Below are positions 26,189 to 35,822 of a stretch of DNA of 64,000 nucleotides, piece by piece. Location: NCBI GenBank assembly GCA_030546905.1, contig JAUOPI010000008.1, forward strand, positions 62,001 to 126,000, read 5' to 3'. Positions within the stretch are counted from its first letter, which is position 1, and each line of letters starts with the position of its first letter. This stretch comes from Granulosicoccaceae sp. 1_MG-2023. Its GTDB lineage: Bacteria; Pseudomonadota; Gammaproteobacteria; Granulosicoccales; Granulosicoccaceae. The translations under genes were made by a program, and so were the position numbers. The notes under the pieces are model-generated. The model did not search any database, was not told where the DNA came from, and saw nothing but the letters and a program-made list of their open reading frames with translations.

Positions 26189-26227
26189 CATCAGGTTGCA
26201 TTGGCTTGATAACCAGACCCATAAACC

Positions 26228-27193
26228 GTGTCCGCAAATAATCCGTCCGATCCCGCCCGCGCGCCCTTGTTACAAACCGAAAGACTCTGCCGCAGCTTTG
26301 CCGGCCGCGATGTCGTGCGCGACATTTCCCTGCGCCTGCGTCACGGCGAGGTGCTCGGCCTGCTGGGCCTGAACGGCGCCGGCAAATCCACCACACTGAG
26401 CATGATCTGCGGCGTACTGGCCCCGACCGACGGCTGGATACGCATTAACGGCCACGACATCAGCCAGTATCCGGATCAGGCCCGCTGCAGCATCGGCTAT
26501 CTGCCGGACACACCGCCGCTTTACCCGGAACTGCGGGTGAGCGAGTACCTGCGTTACTGCGCGCGCCTGCACCGCCTGCAAGGCGCTGATCTGGAAACCG
26601 CGCTTGAGCGCGCCCTGAATCTTTGTCAGCTCGGCGAAGTCAGCTCACGCCTGATCGGCAATCTGTCCAAAGGATTCCGCCAGCGCGTCGGCCTGGCCCA
26701 GGCGATTATCCACGCGCCGGAACTGCTGGTACTGGACGAACCGGGCAGCGGACTCGATCCCGTACAAATGATGGAAATGCGCGAGCTGATCCGCTCCCTG
26801 AGCAGCCATTGCGGAGTGATTTTCTCCAGCCACATCCTGCCCGAGGTGGTCGACGTCTGTCAGCGGGTCGCGGTCATTCACCACGGCCGGCTGGTTCACG
26901 AAGAAACCCTGCAGCCGAACAACAACACCGGCATCCGACACTTTGTCCTCGACACCGCCAGCCCGGCCGCACGCGAAGACCTGCTGGCCACACCCCAGGT
27001 CAGTGACGCACAGATGCTCGGCGAACTGCGCTGGCAGCTGTCTCTGCCCGGCGAACAGGCCGCGGCGGTGATTGCCTCGCTGGTCAAGCGCGGCGTCAGC
27101 GTCAGCGCCTTCTCGGAACAGCACGATGATCTGGAAGCACGCTTCGCCGCCCTGACCACCGGCCGCCACGGCCCGCACGGAGAATCCGCATGA
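26228..27193 (+). CDS. ABC transporter ATP-binding protein (Gld/ABC-2 type)
   Basis: Cytoplasmic ATPase of an ABC-2 type exporter, 321 residues. Walker A is GLNGAGKSTTLSM (about residues 50-62), the signature region is IGNLSKGFRQRVGLAQAI, Walker B is LLVLDEPGSGLDPVQ and the switch histidine is in IFSSHILPEV. A C-terminal domain of about 90 residues follows, as in GldA/NosF-like proteins. The start is GTG 26228 without a clear ribosome site. It overlaps the permease gene by four bases. The transported substrate is unknown. Confidence 0.92.
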   Translation: MSANNPSDPARAPLLQTERLCRSFAGRDVVRDISLRLRHGEVLGLLGLNGAGKSTTLSMICGVLAPTDGWIRINGHDISQYPDQARCSIGYLPDTPPLYPELRVSEYLRYCARLHRLQGADLETALERALNLCQLGEVSSRLIGNLSKGFRQRVGLAQAIIHAPELLVLDEPGSGLDPVQMMEMRELIRSLSSHCGVIFSSHILPEVVDVCQRVAVIHHGRLVHEETLQPNNNTGIRHFVLDTASPAAREDLLATPQVSDAQMLGELRWQLSLPGEQAAAVIASLVKRGVSVSAFSEQHDDLEARFAALTTGRHGPHGESA

Positions 27194-27948
27194 TCGGCAC
27201 CATCGCCGCACAGGAACTGCGCCTGATGTTCCGCTCCCCTCTGGCCTGGGTCATCGCAGCTGTCATGCAACTGGTGTTTGCCTGGCTGTTTCTCAGCGCC
27301 CTCGAGCAGTTCGTCACCTCACAGGCCAAACTGGCCAGCCTGCCGGACGCGCCCGGCGTGACCGCCTTTGTGATCGCCCGCTATGTCGCACCGGCGGCGA
27401 TTATCATGCTGCTGATCAGCCCGCTGCTGTGCATGCGCACACTGGCCGAAGAACAACGCAGCGGCACCCTCGTCCTGCTGCGCGCCGCGCCGGTCAGCAT
27501 GACGCATATCGTGCTGGGCAAGTTCCTCGGCATTTTTCTGCTGCAATGGGCCATGCTGAGCCTGGCCTTTGCCATGCCGCTGAGCCTGGCCTTTTTTACC
27601 AGCCCGGACGCGGGCAGCCTGTTTACCGCCTGGCTCGGCATCAGCCTGTTCGCCGCCGCCTGTACGGCGCTGTCGTTGTATTTCTCCGCCATCACGCGAC
27701 AACCGCTGATCGCCGCGTTTGCCGCATTTGCCGCCTTGTTGTTTCTCTGGCTGCTGGGCACCGGCAGCTTCTCCAGCGAAACCGCCTCGGCCATTCTTCA
27801 CGGCCTGTCGATGCCGCGGCATCTGAACAGTTTTTTCCGCGGCCTGCTCGACACCCGTGATCTGCTGTATTTCGCGCTGTTTATTACGCTGTTTTTGTCA
27901 CTGGCGGTGATCAAGCTCGACAGCCTGCGCTACACGGAGGCGCACTGA
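27190..27948 (+). CDS. ABC-2 type permease (GldF-like)
   Basis: Membrane subunit of 252 residues with six helices. AQELRLMFRSPLAWVIAAVM at the N-terminus and MRTLAEEQRSGTLVLLRAAP after helix 2 are hallmarks of GldF-type ABC-2 permeases. It overlaps the ATPase gene by four bases and shares one base with the following GldG-like gene, so the three are tightly coupled. Confidence 0.9.
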   Translation: MIGTIAAQELRLMFRSPLAWVIAAVMQLVFAWLFLSALEQFVTSQAKLASLPDAPGVTAFVIARYVAPAAIIMLLISPLLCMRTLAEEQRSGTLVLLRAAPVSMTHIVLGKFLGIFLLQWAMLSLAFAMPLSLAFFTSPDAGSLFTAWLGISLFAAACTALSLYFSAITRQPLIAAFAAFAALLFLWLLGTGSFSSETASAILHGLSMPRHLNSFFRGLLDTRDLLYFALFITLFLSLAVIKLDSLRYTEAH

Positions 27949-29285
27949 TGAACACACGCCTGCTCGCGCGCTGGCAGAACCTGCTTTTCGCCCTGCTGCT
28001 GGCCGCTATTTGCCTGCTGCTCGGCAGCTACAGCCAGCAAATCTACAAACAATGGGACCTGACCGCCTCGGGACGGCACTCGCTGAGCCAGACCAGCAAA
28101 GCCGTGCTGGCGCTGCTGGACGGCCCGGTCGAAGCGATTGCTGTTGCCCCGCCGGTGCCGCGCCAACGCGACGCCATCAGCGCGCTGATCGCCCGCTATC
28201 AGCAACACAAAGCCGACTTCAGCCTCAGCTTTATCAACCCTGAAACCGAGCCCTCACGGGTCGAAAAGCTCGGCGCCAACCCGGCCGGCGAGTTACTGCT
28301 GCGCTACGCCGGACGTGAACAAAAACTCAATGTCCTCAGCGAACAAGCCCTGACCGATGCCCTGCAACGGCTGGCCCGGCCGCAACGGCGCCGCGTACGC
28401 TTCGTCAGTGGCCACCGTGAACGCAGCCCCGACGGCACGATCAACACGGACTACGCCACCCTGACCGGCCGGCTGGCCGATATCGGCTTTGATATCTCAA
28501 GCCTGTCCCTGGTGACACAGCCGGTGGTACCGGAGGACACCGACCTGCTGGTCATCGCCGCGCCGCGCGAGCGCTACTTCCCGGGCGAAGTGGCGAGCCT
28601 GCTCAACTACCTCAGCAGCGGCGGTAATCTGCTCTGGCTCAGAGAGCCCGGCCGCATTGATGACGGCCTCAAAGCCCTGGAAATCGAGCTCGGCGTCAGC
28701 ACCCTGCCCGGGGTGATTATCGAGGCCAACACACAACTGTTTGATATAGACACGCCGACCTTTGCCGTGGTCGATCAATACCCCACGAATCCGGTCACCA
28801 CCGAGCTGGGCTCGGTCACGCTGTTCCCCGAGGCGGCCGCACTGGACGTACAGGCCATGCAGGCCGGCAGTGTCTCGCTGATGCTGCAGACCAGCGTTAA
28901 CAGCTGGACCGAAACCGGCCCGGTCATGGGCGAAGTGACGCTGAATGAAGACCAGAACGAAGTGCGCGGCCCGCTGACGCTGGGCGTGACCATTGAGCGC
29001 GAACGCAGCCACACCACGCAACGTATTGCGGTGCTGGGCGACGCGGATTTTATGGCCAACACCTGGATCGGCAACGGCGGAAACCAGGCCCTCGGCGAAC
29101 GCCTCTTTAACTGGCTGACCGCCGACGACAGCCTGCTGCAGTTCGAACGGATCGCCGCCCCGGACCGCCAACTGAACCTGAGCAACACCGCCGTATTGAC
29201 ACTCGCCGGTGTGTTTCTGCTTGGCCTGCCACTGCTGCTGTTCGGCGGCGCTGTTGTCGTCTGGCGCCGCGCCAGAAAGGGATAA
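27948..29285 (+). CDS. GldG-like ABC auxiliary protein
   Basis: A 445-residue protein with one N-terminal and one C-terminal membrane helix and a large extracytoplasmic part, the layout of GldG/ABC-auxiliary (PF09822-type) proteins. After the first helix YKQWDLTASGRHSLSQTSKA gives the family start. RVRFVSGHRERSPDG and LLVIAAPRERYFPGEVASLL follow, then GNLLWLREPGRID. It works with the ATPase and permease encoded upstream. In Bacteroidetes such proteins serve gliding; here there is no sign of gliding genes, so the role is unknown. Confidence 0.88.
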   Translation: MNTRLLARWQNLLFALLLAAICLLLGSYSQQIYKQWDLTASGRHSLSQTSKAVLALLDGPVEAIAVAPPVPRQRDAISALIARYQQHKADFSLSFINPETEPSRVEKLGANPAGELLLRYAGREQKLNVLSEQALTDALQRLARPQRRRVRFVSGHRERSPDGTINTDYATLTGRLADIGFDISSLSLVTQPVVPEDTDLLVIAAPRERYFPGEVASLLNYLSSGGNLLWLREPGRIDDGLKALEIELGVSTLPGVIIEANTQLFDIDTPTFAVVDQYPTNPVTTELGSVTLFPEAAALDVQAMQAGSVSLMLQTSVNSWTETGPVMGEVTLNEDQNEVRGPLTLGVTIERERSHTTQRIAVLGDADFMANTWIGNGGNQALGERLFNWLTADDSLLQFERIAAPDRQLNLSNTAVLTLAGVFLLGLPLLLFGGAVVVWRRARKG

Positions 29286-29287
29286 AC

Positions 29288-30133
29288 ATGCTATCACTCG
29301 CGCAAAAACGCAGCCGCCTGCTGCTTGGACTAACGCTACTGCTGCTGGTCTTGCTGGGACTCGGCAGCGTGTTTTTCCGCAGTGAAAGCACGCCGCATCT
29401 GAGCACACTGAACAGCGCGGATGCCAGCGAGCTGCATTTCGAACTCGCCGACGGGCGCGCCGCCGCTTTGCAAAAACGCGACGACGGCTGGTATCTGACC
29501 GCGCCCTGGCAACGCCGCGCTGACGCCTCACGGGTTCAGGTCCTGCTGACGGTACTGACCCTGCCCGCACCGGTCGTCTACTCGCCCGATGAGCTGGCCC
29601 CGGCCGAGGCCGGCTTGGACAAGCCGGCCGGCGTGCTGAACATCAACGGCACCCGCTTTGAGTTCGGCCGCGCGGATGCCACACAACGCCGTCGCTATGT
29701 CCGCAGCGGCGATCGCATCGCCCTGCTCAGCGATCTGGCCTTTCCGGTTATGCAACAGGGCGCGGACTACCTGGCAGATAAACAGATCTTTCCGCCGGGC
29801 ATGAGCGCCATCAGCACGCCCGCCTGGCAGCTGGAAAAAACCGACGGACTGTGGCGCTCAGCCACCCTCAGCACCGCCCGGGCCGAAACCCTGGTGGGAC
29901 GCTGGCTGGCGATCCGTGCCGCCGCCATCGTCGCCTGGCCGCTGCCTGCCGGACGCCTGCCCGACAGCACTGAGGCAATCAGAGTCGAGGTCAGCAACGG
30001 CAGCAATACAAGCGGCTACAGCATCTACCGCCTGCCTGATCTGACCCTGATTCACCGCGACGACGCCGACCACGCCCTGGCCATTGAAGCGGACGCTGCC
30101 ACCGCCCTGCTGGAGGTACCCGGCGATGCCTGA
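29288..30133 (+). CDS. DUF4340 domain-containing membrane-anchored protein
   Basis: A 281-residue protein with one N-terminal helix and a periplasmic domain. [20 protein letters not shown] is the conserved start of DUF4340, which is often encoded next to GldG-like genes, as here. It follows the GldG-like stop by two bases and its end overlaps mutM by eight bases. It is probably the fourth component of the ABC system, with unknown substrate. Confidence 0.85.
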   Translation: MLSLAQKRSRLLLGLTLLLLVLLGLGSVFFRSESTPHLSTLNSADASELHFELADGRAAALQKRDDGWYLTAPWQRRADASRVQVLLTVLTLPAPVVYSPDELAPAEAGLDKPAGVLNINGTRFEFGRADATQRRRYVRSGDRIALLSDLAFPVMQQGADYLADKQIFPPGMSAISTPAWQLEKTDGLWRSATLSTARAETLVGRWLAIRAAAIVAWPLPAGRLPDSTEAIRVEVSNGSNTSGYSIYRLPDLTLIHRDDADHALAIEADAATALLEVPGDA

Positions 30134-30938
30134 ATTACCCGAAGTCGAAACCACCCGCCGCGGTATCGAACCCTGGCTCAGTGACCGCATCATCAGCGAC
30201 GTACTGGTACACAACGCAGCCCTGCGCTGGCCTGTACCGGATTCGGTGTCCGGACTGGCCGGCCTGCCACTGCTCAGCATCGCCCGACGCGGCAAATATC
30301 TGCTGCTGTCCAATGCACGCGGCTCGGCAATTGTGCATCTGGGCATGTCCGGCAGCCTGCGTATCTGTCAGGACAACAGCCCGCGCCGGAAACACGATCA
30401 TGTGGAGTTTGTGCTCGAGAACGGCCATCGCCTGCGCTTTCACGACCCGCGCCGCTTCGGCTGCCTGTTATGGACCGCCGAAGACCCGCACCGCCATCCG
30501 CTGATCGCAGCCCTGGGGCCCGAGCCACTGAGCGAGGCATTCAACGCGGACTATTTATTCGCCGCCACGCGCAAGCGCCGTATCGCCATCAAAAATCTGA
30601 TTATGGACAGTCATGTGGTGGTCGGCGTGGGGAATATCTACGCCAGCGAATCGCTGTTTATGGCCGGCATCCGCCCCGGCCGCGCCGCGCAGGGCCTGAG
30701 CCGCGCGGAAGCGGCACGCCTGACGCAGTGTATTCACGAGGTACTGGGCAAAGCCATAGAACAAGGCGGCACTACCCTGCGCGATTTCGTCAACAGCGAC
30801 GGTAATCCGGGCTATTTTGCCCAGTCACTGCAGGTCTATGGCCGACAGAACGAGCCCTGCAGACGCTGCCAAAGCCCGGTCAAAATGAAGGTCATCGGCC
30901 AGCGCGCCAGCTTTTACTGCCCCGCCTGCCAGAAGTAA
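30126..30938 (+). CDS. mutM: Formamidopyrimidine-DNA glycosylase
   Basis: Excises 8-oxoguanine and formamidopyrimidines and nicks the abasic site. The mature N-terminus [15 protein letters not shown] holds the catalytic Pro1 and Glu2 (numbered after Met removal). The conserved lysine is in RRGKYLLL, and the C-terminal zinc finger has its four cysteines in CRRCQSPVK and FYCPACQK. At 270 residues it is normal length. The ATG at 30126 lies inside the DUF4340 gene in another frame, so the two are coupled. Confidence 0.97.
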   Translation: MPELPEVETTRRGIEPWLSDRIISDVLVHNAALRWPVPDSVSGLAGLPLLSIARRGKYLLLSNARGSAIVHLGMSGSLRICQDNSPRRKHDHVEFVLENGHRLRFHDPRRFGCLLWTAEDPHRHPLIAALGPEPLSEAFNADYLFAATRKRRIAIKNLIMDSHVVVGVGNIYASESLFMAGIRPGRAAQGLSRAEAARLTQCIHEVLGKAIEQGGTTLRDFVNSDGNPGYFAQSLQVYGRQNEPCRRCQSPVKMKVIGQRASFYCPACQK

Positions 30939-30956
30939 GAAGGAAAAAAAGACAAA

Positions 30957-30987
30957 AAAAAACGGGCCCGTAAAGGACCCGTTTTTC
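30957..30987. terminator. Bidirectional terminator between mutM and yfhL
   Basis: AAAAACGGG (30958-30966) pairs with CCCGTTTTT (30978-30986), with an inner CC/GG extension. A and T tracts on both sides let it serve both convergent transcripts. Confidence 0.9.
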
Positions 30988-31003
30988 TCGTTTGCAGTCA
31001 GGC

Positions 31004-31252
<249 letters not shown>

Positions 31253-31297
31253 TTACCTTCCTGATTCGCTATATTAAATAATGCTAATATTCGAAGC

Positions 31298-31777
31298 TTA
31301 GCGCAACTGGCGGGCGAATGCACTCGCCACAACAGGATGAACGAAATCGCTCACATCGCCGTCGTTAGTGGCGATATCGCGCACGATGCTTGAAGAGAGG
31401 AAAGTATATTTGTTCGAGGCAGCAATAAAAACCGTTTCGAGATTGTGGTCAATCTGTTTGTTGACCTCGGCCAACTGCACCTCGTACTCAAAATCCGAGA
31501 TCGCACGCAAGCCACGCACAATCACGTCCGAGCCCCACTCTTTCATATTCGTCGCGAGCAAGCCTTTAAACGGCCGCACTTCGATATTGGGGACATCTGC
31601 TAGCACTTCTTTTGCCATTTCAACCCGTTGTTCCAGCGAAAACAGCGGCCCTTTACGCTCACTGCCCGCAATACCGACAATCAGGTGACTAAACATGTCC
31701 GCAGCACGGCGGGCAATATCGATATGCCCGTTTGTAATAGGATCGAACGTGCCCGGATAGACGGCGGTCAACTTCAT
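31298..31777 (-). CDS. coaD: Phosphopantetheine adenylyltransferase
   Basis: Transfers AMP from ATP to 4'-phosphopantetheine to make dephospho-CoA. The nucleotidyltransferase motif YPGTFDPITNGHIDIARRA with the TxGH element is at residues 7-25, and the ISSTxVR-type motif is FLSSSIVRDIA. ATG 31777 gives the usual 159 residues; an upstream in-frame codon at 31840 would add 21 unlikely residues. Confidence 0.97.
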   Translation of the reverse strand: MKLTAVYPGTFDPITNGHIDIARRAADMFSHLIVGIAGSERKGPLFSLEQRVEMAKEVLADVPNIEVRPFKGLLATNMKEWGSDVIVRGLRAISDFEYEVQLAEVNKQIDHNLETVFIAASNKYTFLSSSIVRDIATNDGDVSDFVHPVVASAFARQLR

Positions 31778-31848
31778 AGTGTGTGGTTCCGGTTGGTCAT
31801 GCCGGCGGCAAGGGTGCCGCAAACATTGCAATCTGTCCATAAGGACAG

Positions 31849-32397
31849 TTATTCAATCACTCCCAACACAAAGCGCTCACCTGCACTTTGCAGAGTCAGA
31901 GTGTTCCCGTCAATATCACCATACCCGGCTAACTCGTAAAACACCGGCCGGCTCAGCAAAGCCTGCAAGCCGTCACGCACGTGCAGCAACGGCAGCGGCT
32001 CGCCGTTGCCGGGGTTCTCCTGCACCTGCAGCCGGTGTTCCGGCCCGGCCGCAATCTCATCGCCGATATTGGTCATAAAGACAAACACGTCGCGCCCCTG
32101 CTCATCCTTTGCACGCTTCACGGAGATAGCCAGAAACGGCGCCACAGCGACGTCGATTGCAAGCTTCTCGGCGGGCGTAACCAGATAATGCCGGTCACCT
32201 TCGCGACGCAGAATCGAGCTGAACAAACGCACCAGTGCCTCACGGCGGATCTCGCCGCCCTCATGAAACCAGCGCCCTTCGCGGTCGATACGGATATCAA
32301 TACTGCCGACCTTGTCCGGATGCCACAGATGCACCGGCGGACGTTTCTGGCCGGCCAGCGCCGCTTCAAGCGCCTGCAGGGAAACCGTGCTTGCCAT
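31849..32397 (-). CDS. DUF1285 domain-containing protein
   Basis: A 182-residue cytoplasmic protein of the DUF1285 family, a proteobacterial family of unknown function. PPVHLWHPDKVGSIDIRID, LVRLFSSILRREGDRHYLVT and EKLAIDVAVAPFLAI are family-like. I chose ATG 32397 because AGAGG lies eight bases upstream; the GTG at 32406 has no room for a ribosome site. It lies between coaD and rsmD in the same direction. Confidence 0.85.
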   Translation of the reverse strand: MASTVSLQALEAALAGQKRPPVHLWHPDKVGSIDIRIDREGRWFHEGGEIRREALVRLFSSILRREGDRHYLVTPAEKLAIDVAVAPFLAISVKRAKDEQGRDVFVFMTNIGDEIAAGPEHRLQVQENPGNGEPLPLLHVRDGLQALLSRPVFYELAGYGDIDGNTLTLQSAGERFVLGVIE

Positions 32398-32457
32398 TGT
32401 GTTCACCTCTGTCCTTATTGTGACACAGTTTAACCGCCAACACGCACACCCGCCGAG

Positions 32458-33063
32458 TCACCGCCTGCTCAACAGGCGATAATCGACCTGTCCGGTGCTT
32501 TTCTCCCGCAACACCTCAAACCAGGTCCCGAACGCCGCCGGCAAAGCCATGCCTTTGGGGCATTCCAGATAGATCCGCGCTCCCTCGGCCAGACACGCCC
32601 CCTGCCCCAGCAACTGCAGGGTTTCATCAAACAGGCCGGCCGCAAACGGCGGATCGACAAACACCACATCAGCCCGGATGGCGTCGTTATTCAGCAAGGC
32701 CAGTGCAGAACCGGTACACACTTCAATCCGGTCCTGCGCGTCCAGCGTGCGGCTGATGTCGCTCAAATGGCGTGTCACTTTGGCTGACGCGTCGTTAAGT
32801 ATGACCCTGGCCGCACCGCGCGAGGCCGCTTCCAGGCCCAGCGCGCCGCTACCGGCATACAAATCCAGCACGGTCGCACCGGGTACCTGAACCTGCAGCC
32901 AGTTAAACAGCGTCTCGCGGATACGGTCGCCGGTCGGGCGCAGCCCCTCGGCCTCAGGAAATTCAAAACGCCTGCCGCGCCACTGCCCGCCGATGATGCG
33001 CAGGCGTTGACGACCGCTCGCGGCCGCTTTGCGCTGCGCTGTTGATGATTTAGTTTTGCGCAT
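32458..33063 (-). CDS. rsmD: 16S rRNA (guanine(966)-N2)-methyltransferase
   Basis: Methylates G966 of 16S rRNA using S-adenosylmethionine. LRIIGGQWRGRRFEFPEAEG, RPTGDRIRETLFNWL, the SAM-binding VLDLYAGSGALGLEAASRGA and the catalytic VFVDPPF are diagnostic. From ATG 33063 the length is 201 residues; the open frame continues upstream as the shadow of the M16 gene. Its start overlaps the end of that gene by 14 bases. Confidence 0.95.
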   Translation of the reverse strand: MRKTKSSTAQRKAAASGRQRLRIIGGQWRGRRFEFPEAEGLRPTGDRIRETLFNWLQVQVPGATVLDLYAGSGALGLEAASRGAARVILNDASAKVTRHLSDISRTLDAQDRIEVCTGSALALLNNDAIRADVVFVDPPFAAGLFDETLQLLGQGACLAEGARIYLECPKGMALPAAFGTWFEVLREKSTGQVDYRLLSRR

Positions 33064-34342
33064 CCTTCCCCACAATGACTGTGACCATTTTCTCCGGCGC
33101 CAGCACCTCAGCAAATGCAGCCAAGGCCTGCGCCCGCGTGACCGCGCGTACACGCGCCGGGTAGGTATCGAGCGAATCGGCCGGCAGATGATAAAAACCG
33201 ATCGCAGCCAGCGCCTGCGCCAACTCGATATTGGTGTCGGTGCGCATCGGCGCGCCGCCGGTAATATTGTCGATACTGTCCTGAAAAGCCGCCTCGGACG
33301 GGCCTGTACGGATGTAATCGCTGAGTTTTTCCCGCACCAGCGCAAGCGCCTCCTGCGCCTGGTCATTGCGGGTTTTAAAACCGATGACAAAGGGGCCGGC
33401 TTCGGACATGGGCGCAACATAGCTGTAAATGCTGTAGACCAGACCACGCTGCTCGCGCACCTCATCCATCAGCACCGAGGCAAAGCCGTTGCCGCCGAAA
33501 CCATGATTGGCCAGCATCAGCGGCAGGCGTCGCGGATCCGAGCGGCTGAGCGACGGCTGTCCGAGCAGCACCGCAGTCTGAGCCGACGGAAAATCAATCC
33601 GCACCGTGCGCGCCTCCTGCAAAGGAGCCACCGGAGGCAGGGGCGCAGCCTTGCGCCCCTGCGGCAAAACCGCTGACAACTGCCCGGCCAGCGCCCGTGC
33701 CTGCGCCGCACTGATATCACCGACCAGCACAATCACCGCATTGGCGGCAGCGTAATACTGCCGATAAAACGCCTCGGCAGCACTGCGCGTCAAGGCTTCT
33801 ATATCCTCTGCACCGGCCAGCCGGCCGTAAGGGTGTCCGGCGAATACCGCCCGGGTAAAGGCATCGCGCGCCACCGCATCGATATTCTGTTTGCGGGCAC
33901 GCAAACCGGTCAGCATCTGAGAACGCGCCAGCGCGACTTCTTCATCACGGAACACCGGCTCACGCAGCACCTCGAGCAGCAAATCAACAGCGCCCTTCTG
34001 CTGCTCAGGCAAGGTCAGGGTACGCAGATGCAACCAGGCCGAATCCCGTTCTGCACCGCTGGCAAAGCGCGCCCCCAGGCCCTCAAAACCGGCCGCAATC
34101 GCAGTCGCATCCTTCTCCGCGGTGCCACTGCCCAGCAAGGCTGAAGTCATCGCCGCCACGCCCGGCTGCGCGCCGTCGCGGGCACTGCCTGCGGCCCAGA
34201 CCAAACGGACATCCAGCATCGGCAAGCCCGGCGTGGCGACAAAATAGACCGGTGCACCGGCCTCCGTCTGCCAGTGCTGCACCGGCGGCGCGGCGAACAA
34301 CGGCGTGCTCAGCAAGCACAAAAACCAGAACAGCTTTCTCAT
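33050..34342 (-). CDS. M16 family peptidase-like subunit without zinc motif
   Basis: A 430-residue exported protein (signal peptide ending LFA) with the two-domain M16 fold. At the place of the HxxEH zinc motif it has PGVAAMTSALLGSG, so it should be catalytically inactive. It retains GQPSLSRSDPRRLPLMLANH and GFGGNGFASVLMDEVREQRG. It is the partner of the active M16 protein encoded just upstream (four-base overlap); such pairs form heterodimeric periplasmic peptidases by family knowledge. Confidence 0.9.
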   Translation of the reverse strand: MRKLFWFLCLLSTPLFAAPPVQHWQTEAGAPVYFVATPGLPMLDVRLVWAAGSARDGAQPGVAAMTSALLGSGTAEKDATAIAAGFEGLGARFASGAERDSAWLHLRTLTLPEQQKGAVDLLLEVLREPVFRDEEVALARSQMLTGLRARKQNIDAVARDAFTRAVFAGHPYGRLAGAEDIEALTRSAAEAFYRQYYAAANAVIVLVGDISAAQARALAGQLSAVLPQGRKAAPLPPVAPLQEARTVRIDFPSAQTAVLLGQPSLSRSDPRRLPLMLANHGFGGNGFASVLMDEVREQRGLVYSIYSYVAPMSEAGPFVIGFKTRNDQAQEALALVREKLSDYIRTGPSEAAFQDSIDNITGGAPMRTDTNIELAQALAAIGFYHLPADSLDTYPARVRAVTRAQALAAFAEVLAPEKMVTVIVGKDAQN

Positions 34343-35679
34343 TGTCCGGCCTCCGTCTGCTGATCACCCTGCGGCTGCAATACGCCGACGGTCATACCGG
34401 CCGGCACCAGATAGCGTTGCACCACGGATTGCACCTGCGCGGCAGTGACCGCCTGAATCCCGGCCACATAGTCGTCACGCAGCTGCACATCAAAACCCTG
34501 CACCGCGAGACTGCCGATGCTCACCGCCTTGCGGAACATGCTGTCGCGGTCAAACACATCTGCGGCAATGACCTGCGCCTTGACCCTGTCGAGCTCGTCG
34601 GCCGTCACACCGTGGCTGGCGATGTCGCTCAGTTCGGCCAGCAGCGCCTCTTCCAGCTGCGCGACCGTCACCTCGCCGGCCGGCGTGGCATCGAGCAGAA
34701 ACAGGGTCGTATCCCGCTTGAGCATGGAATAGGACGCGCCGGCCGAGGCCGCCAACCGCCGCGTGCGCACCAGATCGCGGGTCAGCCGCGCACTGCTGCC
34801 GCCGTCGAGAATACCCGCCAGCACCGACAAGGCATAGGCGTCTTGCGGCGTCTGCGCCGTCGCCAGCGAAGGCACTTTGAAACCGATAAGCAGGTACGGC
34901 AGCTGCGCCGGCAGCGTCATGCTCAGTCGCCGCGGGCCTTTTTGTTCCGGCTCCGGCCGTGCCTTGGCCGGCCGCAACTGCCCGGCGGGAATCGGGCCGT
35001 AGTGTTTTTTCGCCAGCGCGAACACGGTCTCCGGCAGCACATCCCCGACCACCACCAGCACGGCGTTGTTGGGCACATACCAGCGTTCATACCAGTCCTG
35101 TAATTCGGCCAGAGTCAAGGCCTGCAAATCAGCCGGCCAACCAATCACCGGCAGACGCTCCGGTGAAGCACTGAAGGCGGTGGCCAGAAAACGCTCGTAC
35201 AATAATGACTGCGGCCGGTCATCGACCCGCGAACGGCGTTCCTCCTGCACCACCTTCAGCTCCTTGCCAAATTCCGCCTCGCTCAGCACGGTGTTACGCA
35301 TCCGATCGGCTTCCAGTGCCATCACCCTGTCCAGATGCGCAGCGGCGATCTGCTGGTAATAACTTGTATACGCCTTGCTGGTAAACGCGTTTTCCTCGCC
35401 GCCGAGCCGCGCCACCAGAGCCTGGAACTCGCCCTGCGGATGCGCCGGCGTGCCTTTGAACATCATGTGTTCGAGCACATGGGAGATACCGGTAATACCG
35501 TCATGTTCGGAAAGACTGCCTACGTCATACCAGATCTGCTGCACCACCACCGGCGCACGGTGATCCGGTTCGACGATCACCCGCAGGCCGTTGTCCAGGG
35601 TGAGCTGCGCGAGCGAGGCGCCGGCCATCGGACTCAACAGTGCCAGCAGCCCTGCCGCCAATAGCTGTTTTACGTACAT
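34339..35679 (-). CDS. M16 family zinc peptidase, active subunit
   Basis: A 446-residue exported peptidase. After a signal peptide ending AGA, the inverted zinc motif HVLEHMMFKGT is at about residues 68-78, with the third ligand Glu expected in the following NAFTSKAYTSYYQQI/ALEADRMRN region. FGSAR-type closing motif is GGSSARLTRDLVRTRRLA. ATG 35679 follows CAGGA; the upstream extension to 35745 is not protein-like. It is divergent from ftsY, the usual place for this pair in Pseudomonas-like genomes. Confidence 0.92.
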   Translation of the reverse strand: MYVKQLLAAGLLALLSPMAGASLAQLTLDNGLRVIVEPDHRAPVVVQQIWYDVGSLSEHDGITGISHVLEHMMFKGTPAHPQGEFQALVARLGGEENAFTSKAYTSYYQQIAAAHLDRVMALEADRMRNTVLSEAEFGKELKVVQEERRSRVDDRPQSLLYERFLATAFSASPERLPVIGWPADLQALTLAELQDWYERWYVPNNAVLVVVGDVLPETVFALAKKHYGPIPAGQLRPAKARPEPEQKGPRRLSMTLPAQLPYLLIGFKVPSLATAQTPQDAYALSVLAGILDGGSSARLTRDLVRTRRLAASAGASYSMLKRDTTLFLLDATPAGEVTVAQLEEALLAELSDIASHGVTADELDRVKAQVIAADVFDRDSMFRKAVSIGSLAVQGFDVQLRDDYVAGIQAVTAAQVQSVVQRYLVPAGMTVGVLQPQGDQQTEAGQ

Positions 35680-35822
35680 AAGTTGTCCTGTCTGAGGTCT
35701 CTGAAGCCGCCCCGTAGGTAAAAGGGGCCGCCGCGTCTGAGGCAATCGCCACTTGCCTGCGCACCGGTCAATGATAGGATAGCCGCTGTTTTTTTTCCCC
35801 GCTCACGGGCACACGGGTAAAG

